DNA of 64,000 nucleotides from Sphingomonas aquatilis (GCF_014196115.1 NZ_JACIDB010000002.1:248001-312000); one strand, 5' to 3'. Positions 32,222 to 43,069 are shown, counted from the first letter of the stretch. A program made the numbers and translations. The notes: generated by a model not told the origin, from the sequence alone.

Positions 32222-33230
32222 AATCGTCGTCGCCCGCGCCCATCACGATCGTGCCGTCCTTGGCCAGGTTGCGCGCGATGGTGATCATCGCCTTCTGCGC
32301 CTCCAGCACCTCGGCCAGCTTCATCGGCCCGCGCGCTTCCATCTCGTCGCGGATGCCGTCGGCGGCGCGCGCCGACATGCAGCCCAGGAAGCGGTTGCGG
32401 CCGTTTTCGTCGGTGCCCTTCAGCGCGCGCGACAGGATGTCGCCGTCGACGTTGCGGATCAGCGTGCCCAGGTTCTTGTCGTCCATGTCGAGCAGGTTGT
32501 CGAAGATGAACATCGCCTCTTCGATCGCCTTGGCGACTTCCTTGTCGATCTTGAACAGCTTGGGCATCACGCGCTGCTCGGTCGCCTTGCGCGCGCCCTG
32601 CAGGATCAGCGCCGCCTCGCGCGTGCCGCCCAGCGTCAGGCCGCCCGACGTGGTGCCGCCGCCGTTGCGCCGGTTGGCGAGCACGGTCTTCAGCGTCTCG
32701 ATCGCATCGGCGTTGATCGGCCCCAGCCGCGCGATGCGGTGCAGGATGTCGGGCTGCACGCCTTCGGGCAGCAGTTCCAGCACCTTGCCGCCGACCGCGG
32801 GTTGCAGATGGGCGATCATCACCGCGGCGATCTGCGGATGCTCCTTTTCGATCATCTGCGCGATTTCGGGTGCATCCAGCCAGTTGAGCATCTCGAGTTC
32901 GCTCGACGTTTCGGCCGGTCCGATCCGCGCCAGGATGCTCTCGGCCTTTTCCTCGCCCAGCGCGCGCGTCATCAGCGCCTGCACCTTGGCGCGCGGATCG
33001 AAGGTGATGCCGTTGCGCTCGCGTGCCTTGCCGGTGAAATCGTCGAGTACCATCTGCATCTCCTCCTCGGAGACGTCGGCGACGTTGAGCATCGCCGTGC
33101 CCAGCTCGCGCACCTCGTCGGGATCGAGCTTCTGGAGCATGGCCGCGGCCTCTTCCTCGTCGACCAGCATCATCAGCACCGCGGCGCGTTCGACGCCGCT
33201 GAAGGTGCGCGGGGCGGGGGCTTCGCTCAC
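32214..33230 (-). CDS. fliG: Flagellar motor switch protein FliG
   Basis: 338 residues with three armadillo-like domains: RAAVLMMLVDEEEAAAMLQKLDPDEV at the N-terminus, the EHPQ motif in MIEKEHPQIAAVMIAHL in the middle and the torque helix region EEAMFIFDNLLDMDDKNLGTLIRNVDGD at the C-terminus. It connects FliF to FliM and contacts the stators. Overlaps the end of fliF by ATGA. Confidence 0.96.
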   Translation of the reverse strand: MSEAPAPRTFSGVERAAVLMMLVDEEEAAAMLQKLDPDEVRELGTAMLNVADVSEEEMQMVLDDFTGKARERNGITFDPRAKVQALMTRALGEEKAESILARIGPAETSSELEMLNWLDAPEIAQMIEKEHPQIAAVMIAHLQPAVGGKVLELLPEGVQPDILHRIARLGPINADAIETLKTVLANRRNGGGTTSGGLTLGGTREAALILQGARKATEQRVMPKLFKIDKEVAKAIEEAMFIFDNLLDMDDKNLGTLIRNVDGDILSRALKGTDENGRNRFLGCMSARAADGIRDEMEARGPMKLAEVLEAQKAMITIARNLAKDGTIVMGAGDDDYV

Positions 33231-34981
33231 TGCTCTTCAGCCTTCATCATGTCGCGCAGCGCCAGCGCGGCGCGGGCCGGGTTGTCGCGGGTGAAGCCGC
33301 GCACCGCCATGATCCGTTCGTCCATGGTCTGCGGCTGTTCCAACTGCTCGAGCGTCACCGGCTCGTGGACGGCGATGCCCAGCGGCGCGGCGCCGTCGGC
33401 GCCGATCCCGGCGGTGGCGCCCTCGGTGCCCTCGGCGCCGTCCGGCGCGTCGGTCTTGTCGGCGGCCTCCGCCTCGGCCTTGGTCTTGGCCAGCGTGTCC
33501 TCGCGCTTGCCCATCAGGCCCTTGGCGATCGGACGGACGCCGAGCAGCAGGACGAGCAGGGCGATCAGGATCGCGGTGCCGTTGCGCGCCGCCACCGGCA
33601 CCCAGGCATTGTCGTACCAGGCGGGCGGGGCGACGTCGGTCGCATCGGCGAACTTGCGGCTGATGACCGTCACCTGATCCTGCCGCGCGCCATCGAAGCC
33701 GACCGCGCTCTTCACCAGATCGGTGATCTGCTGGATCTCCATCGCGGTGCGGCGGCTCTTGTCGGGATCGCGCAGCAGTACGGCGACCGACAGGCGCTTG
33801 ATCGATCCCGGCGTCGCCTTGGTCACCGACACCTCGCGGCCCAGGTCATAGGCGCGCTGGAAGCTGTCGCTCTGCTTGTTCGGGTTGGGGGCGGGGCCAC
33901 CGGCGACCGGCGAGGGGTCGGGCGTCGGCGCCGCACCCGACGCACCGTTCGCGGCCTGCGGCTGCTGCAACTGGCTGGCGGGCGGCGGCGTGTTGCTCAG
34001 CGCACCGGGGATGCCGCCGGGCGTCGTCGGGCTGGGCGCCTGATTGCCGGTCCAATTGCCCGTCTCGGCGCGCAGCGCGCCCTGCTTGTCATAGCTTTCG
34101 CGCGTCGCCTGCGTCTGGTCGAGGTTGATGTCGGCCTGCACCTCGGTGGTGAAATTGCCGGCGCCGACCAGCGGGGTCAGCAGCTGGATCAGCTGCTGGC
34201 GTACCTTGTCCTCGGTCTTGCGCTGCATTTCCAGCCGCGCGTCGCCCTCGGCATCGACGCCGCTCGCGCCGCCGGGCTTGGAGAGCAGCGCGCCCATCTG
34301 GTCGACGATCGTCACGTCCTCGGGCTTCATGCCGGGGACGGAGCTGGCGACGAGGTTGATGATCGACTGGACCTGCGCCTGGCTCAGCGCGCGGCCACCC
34401 TGCAGCTTGACCACCACCGATGCGGACGGCGACGCCTTATCGCGCACGAACACGCTGGCTTCGGGCATCGCGAGGTGGACGCGCGCCTCGGCGACCGCGT
34501 CGATATCCTCGATCGATCGGGCAAGTTCGGTCTCGCGCGCCTGGCGCAGGCGTTCGCCCTCTACTGCGCGGCTGACGCCCATCGGCAGCTGGTCGAGGAT
34601 CGCATAGCCGCCGGGTGCCTGCTTGGGCAGGCCCTGGCCCGCCAGCAGCATCCGCGCCTTGCTGTACTGGTCCTCGTCGACGGTCAGGGCACCCGTGCCC
34701 TCGTCGATCCGGCTCTTGATGTTCGCCTGGGTCAGCGCGGCGGTGACCGCCTGCTTGTCGGCGTCGGTCAGCCCCTGGAACAGTGTCTTCTGCGTCGGCG
34801 TCGACAGTGTCATCCACGCCAGCGCGGCGGCTCCGATCAGCGCGACCAGCATCGCCATCGGCAGGCTGCGGCGCACCGCGGGCTGCGCCAGGACAGACTT
34901 GATCTGCAACAGCGGGTTGGCGAACTTCTCGGGCAGCGCGGGCGCGGCACCGGGCGTGGTGGTGGCGAGTGCAGTGGTCAT
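33227..34981 (-). CDS. fliF: Flagellar MS-ring protein FliF
   Basis: 584 residues. Membrane helix 1 is near residues 35-60 (SLPMAMLVALIGAAALAWMTL), followed by the secretin-like RBM domains (GLTDADKQAVTAALTQANIK, LARSIEDIDAVAEARVHLAMPE), a Pro/Gly/Asn-rich periplasmic loop around 315-375, helix 2 (AILIALLVLLLGVRPI) and a cytoplasmic FliG-binding tail. Forms the ring on which the motor assembles. Starts 3 bases after fliE. Confidence 0.95.
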   Translation of the reverse strand: MTTALATTTPGAAPALPEKFANPLLQIKSVLAQPAVRRSLPMAMLVALIGAAALAWMTLSTPTQKTLFQGLTDADKQAVTAALTQANIKSRIDEGTGALTVDEDQYSKARMLLAGQGLPKQAPGGYAILDQLPMGVSRAVEGERLRQARETELARSIEDIDAVAEARVHLAMPEASVFVRDKASPSASVVVKLQGGRALSQAQVQSIINLVASSVPGMKPEDVTIVDQMGALLSKPGGASGVDAEGDARLEMQRKTEDKVRQQLIQLLTPLVGAGNFTTEVQADINLDQTQATRESYDKQGALRAETGNWTGNQAPSPTTPGGIPGALSNTPPPASQLQQPQAANGASGAAPTPDPSPVAGGPAPNPNKQSDSFQRAYDLGREVSVTKATPGSIKRLSVAVLLRDPDKSRRTAMEIQQITDLVKSAVGFDGARQDQVTVISRKFADATDVAPPAWYDNAWVPVAARNGTAILIALLVLLLGVRPIAKGLMGKREDTLAKTKAEAEAADKTDAPDGAEGTEGATAGIGADGAAPLGIAVHEPVTLEQLEQPQTMDERIMAVRGFTRDNPARAALALRDMMKAEEQ

Positions 34982-34984
34982 CGA

Positions 34985-35346
34985 TTACACCGGCATGCTC
35001 ATGATGTCCTTGTAGGCGGACAGCAATTTGTTGCGGACCTGCAGCGTGGCCTCGAACCCTACCGAGGCTTCCTGGCGGGCGAGCATCACCTTGGCGATAT
35101 CGACCGTCTCACCGCGTTCGTAACTTTCCGACAGCGCGCTCGCCTTGTTCTGGCTGGCGTTCACGTCCTTCAGCGCGTCTTGCAGCGTGTCGGCGAAGCT
35201 TGCGGGCTTCGTCGCGGCGCTCTGCGTCGGGGCTGCGCCCTCGGCCGATCCGGCGCGGGCCAGCGCCTGATTGCGTTCCAGGATCTGCGCGCGCAGCTGC
35301 ATCACGCGGTCGACGCTCATCGCGCCACCGACACCACCGACGCCGC

Positions 35347-35350
<4 letters not shown>
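34985..35350 (-). CDS. fliE: Flagellar hook-basal body complex protein FliE
   Basis: 121 residues. C-terminal part FADTLQDALKDVNASQNKASALSESYERGE, DIAKVMLARQEASVGFEATLQVRNKLLSAYKDIMSM is the classic FliE pattern. It joins the MS ring to the rod. ATG 35350 overlaps the stop of the regulator gene by ATGA; a second start, M11 (MSVDRVMQLR), is possible. Confidence 0.94.
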
Positions 35351-36666
<1,316 letters not shown>

Positions 36667-36708
36667 GGTCATCCCCCAAGGATGAGCGTCGAAATGCGGC
36701 AAGACTGG

Positions 36709-36723
36709 TAAACGGGTCGTTAA
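36709..36723. promoter_or_regulatory. CtrA-like box upstream of the flagellar operon
   Basis: TAAA-CGGGTCG-TTAA, i.e. the TTAA-N7-TTAA cell-cycle regulator pattern with one mismatch, centred 50 bases before the start of the sigma-54 regulator gene. CtrA activates early flagellar genes in Caulobacter. The rest of the 36667-36983 gap has a hairpin (CGCCCGG at 36733 with CCGGGCG at 36750) and the flagellin promoter region. Confidence 0.5.
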
Positions 36724-36890
36724 AACGGTTGCCGCCCGGCAAAATATTTCCGGGCGCTCGTGCGCGCGCGCCGCGCCCGCCCCGCACCCGTGCCCGCGTA
36801 CGCCGCACGTGCCTGCATGCGGGCGCGTGCTTTCTCCTGCCGCGCAATCCGGGTTCCCGGCCATCGCCGATGGCATGCGATTTTTTTGCT

Positions 36891-36916
36891 TAAAGCCCGT
36901 TTCGACCGGCCGTTAC
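36891..36916 (+). promoter_or_regulatory. Possible FliA (sigma-28) promoter of flagellin 1
   Basis: TAAAGCCC (36891-36898) and GCCGTTAC (36909-36916) resemble the sigma-28 elements TAAAGTTT and GCCGATAA; the spacer is 10 instead of 11. About 70 bases upstream of the flagellin start. No FliA gene is in the window. Confidence 0.35.
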
Positions 36917-36983
36917 CCACCATGACGGCTCGGCCTTCCTCGCCAACGAGGCAGCGACAGGCCGCAGACCAATGGAGGTTCTC

Positions 36984-37886
36984 ATGGCTGTTATCGGTAC
37001 TAACGTTGCTTCGATCCGCGCCGCGAATGCGTCGACGGCCGCCAACCAGGCGCTGCAGACGTCGATGGAGCGCCTGTCGACCGGGCAGCGCATCAATTCG
37101 GCGAAGGACGATGCCGCCGGCATGGCGATCTCGGACACGATGACCGCGCAGATCCGCGGCATGAACCAGGGCATCCGCAACGCCAACGACGGCATCGCGA
37201 TGGCGCAGACCGCCGAAGGCGCGCTGGGCGAAGTCGCCAACATGCTGCAGCGCGTTCGCGAACTGACCGTGCAGGCGACCAGCGGCACCTACAGCTCGTC
37301 GGACAAGACGAACATGCAGGCCGAAGTCTCGGCGCTGAAGACGCAGATCACCTCGACGCTCGCCAACACGCAGTTCAACGGCAACAAGCTGTTCGACGCA
37401 ACGGCCGGCACCGTCAACACGACCGGCACCGCGCCGGCCCCCGTCGTCGCCGTGTCGAGCACGTTCAAGATCCAGGCGGGCGCCAACGCCGCCGACGCGG
37501 TCAGCCTGACGTTCAACAAGCTGACCAACAACGCTTCGCTGACCGCCGTGATCGGCGATGCCACCGCTCCGGCGCCGGCGCCGGTCCCCGGCATCGACCT
37601 GACGACCGCCGACAACTCGGCGCTCGCCACCGTCGACACCGCGCTCAAGACGGTCAGCACCTATCGCGCCGGCCTGGGTGCCGCGCAGAACCAGCTCCAG
37701 TCGGCGGTGAACAACCTCACCACCAACGCGACCAATCTTACCGCGGCGAAGAGCCAGATCACGGACGCCGATTTCTCGGCCGAAACGACCGCCCTCGCCA
37801 AGGCGCAGATCCTGAGCCAGGCATCCACCGCGATGCTGTCCCAGGCCAACCAGAGCCAGCAGGGCGTGCTCAAGCTGCTCCAGTAA
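36984..37886 (+). CDS. Flagellin 1
   Basis: 300 residues: conserved D0/D1 N-terminus ([48 protein letters not shown]) and C-terminus ([29 protein letters not shown]), with a short variable Ala/Pro-rich central part. Filament subunit exported by the adjacent-encoded machinery. ATG 36984 has GGAGG 7-11 bases upstream, deciding against the ATG at 36972. First of three tandem paralogues; it is 12 residues longer than the others in the centre. Confidence 0.95.
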   Translation: MAVIGTNVASIRAANASTAANQALQTSMERLSTGQRINSAKDDAAGMAISDTMTAQIRGMNQGIRNANDGIAMAQTAEGALGEVANMLQRVRELTVQATSGTYSSSDKTNMQAEVSALKTQITSTLANTQFNGNKLFDATAGTVNTTGTAPAPVVAVSSTFKIQAGANAADAVSLTFNKLTNNASLTAVIGDATAPAPAPVPGIDLTTADNSALATVDTALKTVSTYRAGLGAAQNQLQSAVNNLTTNATNLTAAKSQITDADFSAETTALAKAQILSQASTAMLSQANQSQQGVLKLLQ

Positions 37887-37897
37887 TGTCCTCCCTG

Positions 37898-37939
37898 ACG
37901 GCCGGATAAATTCCGCAAGTTCGGACCGCGTCCGGCCGT
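37898..37939. other. Hairpin between flagellin genes 1 and 2
   Basis: ACGGCCGGA (37898-37906) pairs with TCCGGCCGT (37931-37939), with a smaller inner stem. No T run follows, so it is more likely a partial terminator or mRNA stabiliser than a full intrinsic terminator. Confidence 0.6.
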
Positions 37940-38015
37940 ATCCCAACATGGTAGCTCAGCCTTTCGCCCAGGGGGGGCGGCGGTGAGGTGCCAATAACCA
38001 ACCAAGGATTGTCAC

Positions 38016-38882
38016 ATGGCTGTTATCGGCACCAACGTCGCCTCGCTCCGCGCGGCTAATGCTTCCACCTCCGCCAACGCGATGCTGCAAACATCCATGC
38101 AGCGCCTGTCGACCGGGCAGCGCATCAACTCGGCCAAGGACGACGCCGCCGGCATGGCGATCTCGGACACGATGACCGCGCAGATCCGCGGCATGAACCA
38201 GGGCATCCGCAATGCCAACGACGGCATCGCGATGGCGCAGACCGCCGAAGGTGCGCTGGGCGAAGTGTCCAACATGCTCCAGCGTGTCCGCGAACTGACC
38301 GTGCAGGCGACCAGCGGCACCTACAGCTCGTCCGACAAGACGAACATGCAGGCCGAAGTCACCGCGCTCAGCGCGCAGATCACCTCGACGCTCGCCAACA
38401 CGCAGTTCAACGGCAACAAGCTGTTCGACGCGTCGGCCGGCACCGTGACCGCGGCAACCGCCGCACCGGCCCCGGTGGCGCCCGCCTACAGCACGATCAA
38501 GATCCAGGCGGGCGCGAACTCGGCGGATGCGATCAACCTGAAGCTCGACAAGCTGACCGACGACACGACGATCACCAATGCGACGTCGCTCGACCTCACC
38601 ACCGCGACCAACACCGCGCTCGCCACGGTCGACTCGGCGCTCAAGACGGTCAGCACCTACCGCGCCGGCCTGGGTGCCGCGCAGAACCAGCTCCAGTCGG
38701 CGGTGAACAACCTCACCACCAACTCCACCAATCTTACCTCGGCGAAGAGCCAGATCACGGACGCCGATTTCTCGGCCGAAACGACTGCCCTCGCCAAGGC
38801 GCAGATCCTGAGCCAAGCATCCACCGCGATGCTGTCCCAGGCCAATCAGAGCCAGCAGGGCGTGCTCAAGCTGCTCCAGTAA
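38016..38882 (+). CDS. Flagellin 2
   Basis: 288 residues, near identical to flagellins 1 and 3 in the first ~140 and last ~85 residues; the central stretch (about 148-195) differs. AAGGAT precedes the ATG at 38016. Intermediate between its neighbours: the centre resembles flagellin 3 (ATAAPAPVAPAYST), the C-terminal 40 residues match flagellin 1. Confidence 0.95.
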   Translation: MAVIGTNVASLRAANASTSANAMLQTSMQRLSTGQRINSAKDDAAGMAISDTMTAQIRGMNQGIRNANDGIAMAQTAEGALGEVSNMLQRVRELTVQATSGTYSSSDKTNMQAEVTALSAQITSTLANTQFNGNKLFDASAGTVTAATAAPAPVAPAYSTIKIQAGANSADAINLKLDKLTDDTTITNATSLDLTTATNTALATVDSALKTVSTYRAGLGAAQNQLQSAVNNLTTNSTNLTSAKSQITDADFSAETTALAKAQILSQASTAMLSQANQSQQGVLKLLQ

Positions 38883-38901
38883 GGTTCCGCTACCCGCGCA
38901 G

Positions 38902-38926
38902 CTCCGTCACCTTCGTGGTGACGGAG
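38902..38926. other. Strong hairpin between flagellin genes 2 and 3
   Basis: CTCCGTCACC-TTCGT-GGTGACGGAG, ten perfect base pairs with a loop starting TTCG. No T run. Probably limits read-through or protects the upstream mRNA 3' end. Confidence 0.65.
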
Positions 38927-38963
38927 AGGCTCCTTCCTAACCCCCCTTACAGAAGGAACGATC

Positions 38964-39830
38964 ATGACCGTCATCGGCACAAACGTGGCATCGCTGCGCG
39001 CCGCCAATGCCTCCACCAACGCGAATGCCGCGTTGTCCACCGCGATGCAGCGCCTGTCGACCGGGCAGCGCATCAATTCGGCGAAGGACGACGCTGCCGG
39101 CCTCGCGATTTCCGATACGATGACGGCCCAGATCCGGGGCATGAACCAGGGCATCCGCAACGCCAACGACGGCATCGCGATGGCGCAGACCGCCGAAGGC
39201 GCGTTGGGTGAAGTCTCCAACATGCTGCAGCGTGTCCGCGAACTGACCGTGCAGGCGACCAGCGGCACCTACAGCACGTCGGACAAGGCCAACATGCAGG
39301 CCGAAGTCTCCGCTCTGTCGACGCAGATCACCTCGACGCTCGCCAACACGCAGTTCAACGGCAACAAGCTGTTCGACGCGTCGGCCGGCACGGTCACCGC
39401 CGCCACCGCGGCGCCGGCACCGGTGGCGCCCGCCTACAGCACCTTCAAGATCCAGGCGGGTGCGAATGCGGCCGACTCGGTGAACGTCAAGTTCAACAAG
39501 CTGACCGACGACACGACGATCACCAACGCGACGTCGATCGACCTCACCACCGCGACCAACACCGCGCTCGCCACGGTGGACTCCGCGCTGAAGACGGTCA
39601 GCACCTATCGCGCCGGCCTCGGCGCCGCGCAGAACCAGCTGCAGTCGGCGGTGAACAACCTCACCACCAACTCCACCAACCTGACCGCGGCGAAGAGCCA
39701 GATCACGGACGCGGATTTCTCGTCCGAGACGACCAACCTCGCTAAGGCGCAGATCCTCAGCCAGGCCTCGACCGCGATGCTCGCCCAGGCGAACCAGAGC
39801 CAGCAGGGCGTGATGAAGCTGCTCCAGTAA
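38964..39830 (+). CDS. Flagellin 3
   Basis: 288 residues, same architecture as flagellin 2. Differences concentrate in the N-terminal 30 residues (NANAALSTAMQ), the centre and the C-terminal helix ([28 protein letters not shown]). A strong AGAAGGA site lies 7 bases before the ATG. Followed by an intrinsic terminator at 39938. Confidence 0.95.
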   Translation: MTVIGTNVASLRAANASTNANAALSTAMQRLSTGQRINSAKDDAAGLAISDTMTAQIRGMNQGIRNANDGIAMAQTAEGALGEVSNMLQRVRELTVQATSGTYSTSDKANMQAEVSALSTQITSTLANTQFNGNKLFDASAGTVTAATAAPAPVAPAYSTFKIQAGANAADSVNVKFNKLTDDTTITNATSIDLTTATNTALATVDSALKTVSTYRAGLGAAQNQLQSAVNNLTTNSTNLTAAKSQITDADFSSETTNLAKAQILSQASTAMLAQANQSQQGVMKLLQ

Positions 39831-39937
39831 CGGCAGTCGACGACTTTCAGTAACCGCGTACTTCGGCGCGGGCACCGCCCCCCCCAAGGGTGCCGGCGCC
39901 GGACCGAGCTCGTCCCCCAAGGTCGAGCAAGCCAGAG

Positions 39938-39969
39938 CCCCGGTGGTCGCCAGCGACCGCCGGGGTTTT
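39938..39969 (+). terminator. Terminator after flagellin 3
   Basis: CCCCGGTGGTCGC pairs with GCGACCGCCGGGG (one T:G pair, two-base loop), followed by TTTT. The only clear intrinsic terminator for the flagellin cluster. The rest of 39831-40217 holds a REP pair (40070-40177) and nothing else I recognise. Confidence 0.8.
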
Positions 39970-40069
39970 CGGCGTAGTGCCGCACGCAACGCCCGCCGCA
40001 CGCACACCGTCTTCCGACGACCATAATGTCGTTCGGCAAATGTGGCGCGCACCGCCCGCCCCACCCAAA

Positions 40070-40177
40070 TCGTCACCCGGACTCGTTCCGGGGTCCACTC
40101 CGCGGCGAGGGGGATGGCCAGAGCCTCCAGCCGCGCCCCCGCGGCCCGGTGGACCCCGGAACCAGTCCGGGGTGACG
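40070..40177. repeat. REP-type inverted pair, GTCACCCCGG family
   Basis: Left arm CGTCACCCGGACTCGTTCCG followed by GGGTCC; right arm GGTGGACCCCGGAACCAGTC followed by CGGGGTGACG. Between convergent flagellin 3 and tsaC genes. Confidence 0.85.
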
Positions 40178-40217
40178 CGGCGTGCGGGGCGGGTGGACCG
40201 CCCCCAACCGGGCGCCG

Positions 40218-41141
40218 TTACCGATGCGCCGCGCGCGTCAGCCGGTCGTTGATCGCCTCGCCCAACCCCGCATGCGGGATCGGCGCGATCGCGATTCCCC
40301 TGGCGTCGCTCGCATCGGCTCGGTGCAGCGCATCGAACAGTCGCGCCGCCGCCTCTGTCAGGTCGCCCGACGCCGACAGCGTGTCGTCCCCTATTAAAGA
40401 GTCATAGCCGATCAGCCATTCGCCCGCGCGCCGCTTGGTCGCCTCCAGCCGCAGCGGCTTGACGGGGGCATAATGCGTCGCGAGCTGACCCGGCGCGGTG
40501 ATCGCCGCGCCCTCGGCACGTCGCGTCACGGGGAAGGGCAGGTCGGCCGCCGCGATCGGCCCCGGCCGCAGGATCGTCCGGCCGGCGACAATCGTCGATT
40601 CCACGCCTGCCGCGCACGCGCCGTCGTCGATGATCAGCGGCACCCGCGCACCCAGGCTCCTGGCGACATGCTCCGCCCGCGTCGGGCTCAGCCCGTTGCT
40701 CGTATTGGCTGACGGCGCGGCGAGCGGCGCCCCGCTGGCGGCCAGCAGCGCCTGCATCGCGCGATGCCGCGGCACGCGCAGCGCGATCGTCTCCAGCCCC
40801 GCCGTCACCAGCGCGGCGATCCCGGCGTCGGCGCGCAGCGGCAGCACCAGCGTCAGCGGCCCCGGCCAGAAGCGCGCCGCCAGCGCCCGCGCGTCCGCGT
40901 CGAACACGGCAAGCCGCTCCGCCGCCGCCAGATCGGGCACATGCACGATCAGCGGATTGAAGCTCGGCCGCCCCTTCGCCGCATAGATACCCGCCACGGC
41001 CGTCGCATTCCGCGCGTCGGCGGCGAGGCCATAGACCGTCTCGGTCGGCACCGCGACGCATTCGCCGCGGGCGATTCGCGCGGCCGCCTCGTCGATCGCG
41101 GCCATGCCGTAGGGTAAGATGCGCGGGTTTGGATCGGCCAT
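40218..41141 (-). CDS. L-threonylcarbamoyladenylate synthase (Sua5/TsaC type)
   Basis: 307 residues. The YrdC domain has VAVPTETVYGLAADA, AKGRPSFNPLIVHV, PLTLVLP and PLAAPSANTSNGLSPT; a C-terminal ~100-residue Sua5 domain (after PGQLATHYAPVKPL) follows. It makes the TC-AMP intermediate for the t6A37 tRNA modification in ANN-decoding tRNAs. Divergent from the acyl-CoA dehydrogenase gene with only 39 bases to its start codon. Confidence 0.94.
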   Translation of the reverse strand: MADPNPRILPYGMAAIDEAAARIARGECVAVPTETVYGLAADARNATAVAGIYAAKGRPSFNPLIVHVPDLAAAERLAVFDADARALAARFWPGPLTLVLPLRADAGIAALVTAGLETIALRVPRHRAMQALLAASGAPLAAPSANTSNGLSPTRAEHVARSLGARVPLIIDDGACAAGVESTIVAGRTILRPGPIAAADLPFPVTRRAEGAAITAPGQLATHYAPVKPLRLEATKRRAGEWLIGYDSLIGDDTLSASGDLTEAAARLFDALHRADASDARGIAIAPIPHAGLGEAINDRLTRAAHR

Positions 41142-41180
41142 TTTCCGACGCTATATCGTGCTGATCCTTGGGAGAGAATG

Positions 41181-42896
41181 ATGTCCTTTACCGCCGCCGT
41201 CGCCGACCAGCGTTTCGTGCTGGAGCATGTCGTGAAGATCGACGAACTGGCGAACACGGATCGCTTCGCCGCCGCCAGCCCGGATGTGGTCGATGCCGTG
41301 CTGGAGGGCGTCGCGAGCTTCGCCGCGGGCGAATGGGCGCCGCTCAACCGCGAAGGCGACACGGTCGGCGCAAAATGGACCCCCGACGGCGTCCATATGC
41401 CGGCCAATTTCATCAAGGCGTATAAGGATTACGTCGAGGGCGGCTGGGGCACGATCGGCGTGCCGGAGGATTTCGGCGGCCAGGGCCTGCCCTTCGCCAT
41501 CCAGACCGCGGTGCTCGATACGTTGGGCAGCGCCAACATGGGCTTCGCGCTCTGCCCGACGCTCACCGTCGGCGCGATCGAGGCGCTGATCCACCACGGC
41601 ACGCCCGAACAGCAGGCGCAATATCTGCCCCACCTCGCCACCGGCGCCTGGACGGGCACGATGAACCTCACCGAACCGCAGGCGGGCAGCGACGTCGGCG
41701 CACTGCGTTCGACCGCCAAGCCGCTCGGCGACGGCAAATGGTCGATCAAGGGCACGAAAATCTACATCTCGTTCGGCGACCACGACATGGCGGACAATAT
41801 CGTCCACCTCGTCCTCGCCCGCACCCCCGATGCGCCCGCCGGCACGCGCGGCATCAGCCTGTTCCTCGTCCCCAAATATCGCCTCAACGCGGACGGCACG
41901 CCCGGCGACTTCAACGACGTGCGCGTCGTGTCGATCGAGCACAAGATGGGCCTGCACGCCTCGCCGACCTGCGTGCTGTCGTTCGGCGACCATGACGATT
42001 GCGTCGGCGAACTGATCGGCCCCGAACATGGCGGCATGCGCGCGATGTTCACTATGATGAACAATGCCCGCCTCAACGTCGGCCTGCAGGGCGTGCAGGT
42101 GGCGGAAGGCGCGACGCAAAAGGCGGTCGCCTATGCCCTCGAGCGCGTCCAGTCCGCCCGCGCCGGCTCGCCTGACAAAAATCCGGTCCGCATCGTCGAA
42201 CACCCCGACGTCCGCCGCATGCTGCTGCGCATGAAGGCGCAGACTCAGGCCGCCCGCGCGCTCGTCTATTACGCCGCGGGCCAGGTCGATCGCGCCGGCC
42301 TCGGCGATGCCGCGGCGAAGAATCGGCTGGAGGTGGTGACGCCGCTCGCCAAGGCGCACGGCACCGACATCGGCAACGAAGTCGCCAGCCTCGGCGTCCA
42401 GGTCCATGGCGGCATGGGCTATGTCGAGGAAACCGGCGCCGCCCAGTATTTCCGCGATGCGCGCATCACGCCGATCTACGAAGGCACCAACGGCATCCAG
42501 GCCGCCGACCTCGTCGGCCGCAAGCTGGGCCTGGAAAACGGCGCTGCCTTCGCCGCGCTCGTCGCCGACATGCGCGCCGAGGCGCAGCATCCGGAGCTCG
42601 TCGCGCTGATCGACGCGGTCGACGCCATCGCCCACCGCCTCGCCACCGCGGACGCCGACGACAAGCTCGCCGCCAGTTACCCCTTCCTGACGATGACCTC
42701 GGTCGCGACCTGCGGCTGGCTGCTGGAACGCGAAGCCCGCCACGCGACGGGAGGCGAAACCTTCGCCCAGATGAAGCGCGCCAGCGTGGCCTTCTACCTC
42801 GACCAGATCGTCCCCGAAGCGCTCGGCCTGAAGGCGGCGGCGACGGCGAAGGCCGACGTCCTCTACGCCATCCCAGCCGAAGCCTTCGCCGCCTAA
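41181..42896 (+). CDS. Acyl-CoA dehydrogenase, DmdC-like
   Basis: 571 residues. Long N-terminal helical region (YTAPV-like FTAAVADQRFVLEHV), GGWGTIGVPEDFGGQGLP, FAD motif MNLTEPQAGSDVGALR, ...TKIYISFGDHD, and the C-terminal ACAD segments VHGGMGYVEETGAAQYFRDARITPIYEGTNGIQ. Length and N-terminus match the group containing 3-methylmercaptopropionyl-CoA dehydrogenase DmdC and other long ACADs; the actual acyl substrate is unknown. GGAG at 41171-41174 favours ATG 41181 over ATG 41178. Confidence 0.88.
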   Translation: MSFTAAVADQRFVLEHVVKIDELANTDRFAAASPDVVDAVLEGVASFAAGEWAPLNREGDTVGAKWTPDGVHMPANFIKAYKDYVEGGWGTIGVPEDFGGQGLPFAIQTAVLDTLGSANMGFALCPTLTVGAIEALIHHGTPEQQAQYLPHLATGAWTGTMNLTEPQAGSDVGALRSTAKPLGDGKWSIKGTKIYISFGDHDMADNIVHLVLARTPDAPAGTRGISLFLVPKYRLNADGTPGDFNDVRVVSIEHKMGLHASPTCVLSFGDHDDCVGELIGPEHGGMRAMFTMMNNARLNVGLQGVQVAEGATQKAVAYALERVQSARAGSPDKNPVRIVEHPDVRRMLLRMKAQTQAARALVYYAAGQVDRAGLGDAAAKNRLEVVTPLAKAHGTDIGNEVASLGVQVHGGMGYVEETGAAQYFRDARITPIYEGTNGIQAADLVGRKLGLENGAAFAALVADMRAEAQHPELVALIDAVDAIAHRLATADADDKLAASYPFLTMTSVATCGWLLEREARHATGGETFAQMKRASVAFYLDQIVPEALGLKAAATAKADVLYAIPAEAFAA

Positions 42897-42903
42897 CCAG
42901 TCA

Positions 42904-43049
42904 TCCCCCGCCAGGGGGAGGTGGCACCGGCAAAGCCGGTGACGGAGGGGACGGTCAGCGGCGCACCTGATAACAGGACGCCCCGCGACCTCCCCCTCCA
43001 CCATTCGGCTGACGCTGAACGGTCCCCCTCCCCCTGGCGGGGGAGGAAT
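42904..43049. repeat. REP-type inverted pair, CCACCTCCCCCTGGCGG family
   Basis: Left arm CCCGCCAGGGGGAGGTGGCA plus GGTGACGGAGGGG; right arm CCTCCCCCTCCACC... ending CCCCTGGCGGGGGAGGA. Part of the 628-base repeat-filled gap 42897-43524, in which I see no gene. Confidence 0.8.
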
Positions 43050-43069
43050 AAGCGCCGCCCCACCCACAC

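Noticed and set aside
36871-36889. Possible sigma-54 promoter (TGGCA ... TTGC) before flagellin 1
   Set aside because: GG and GC are 14 bases apart instead of 10; the sigma-28-like pair downstream fits better.
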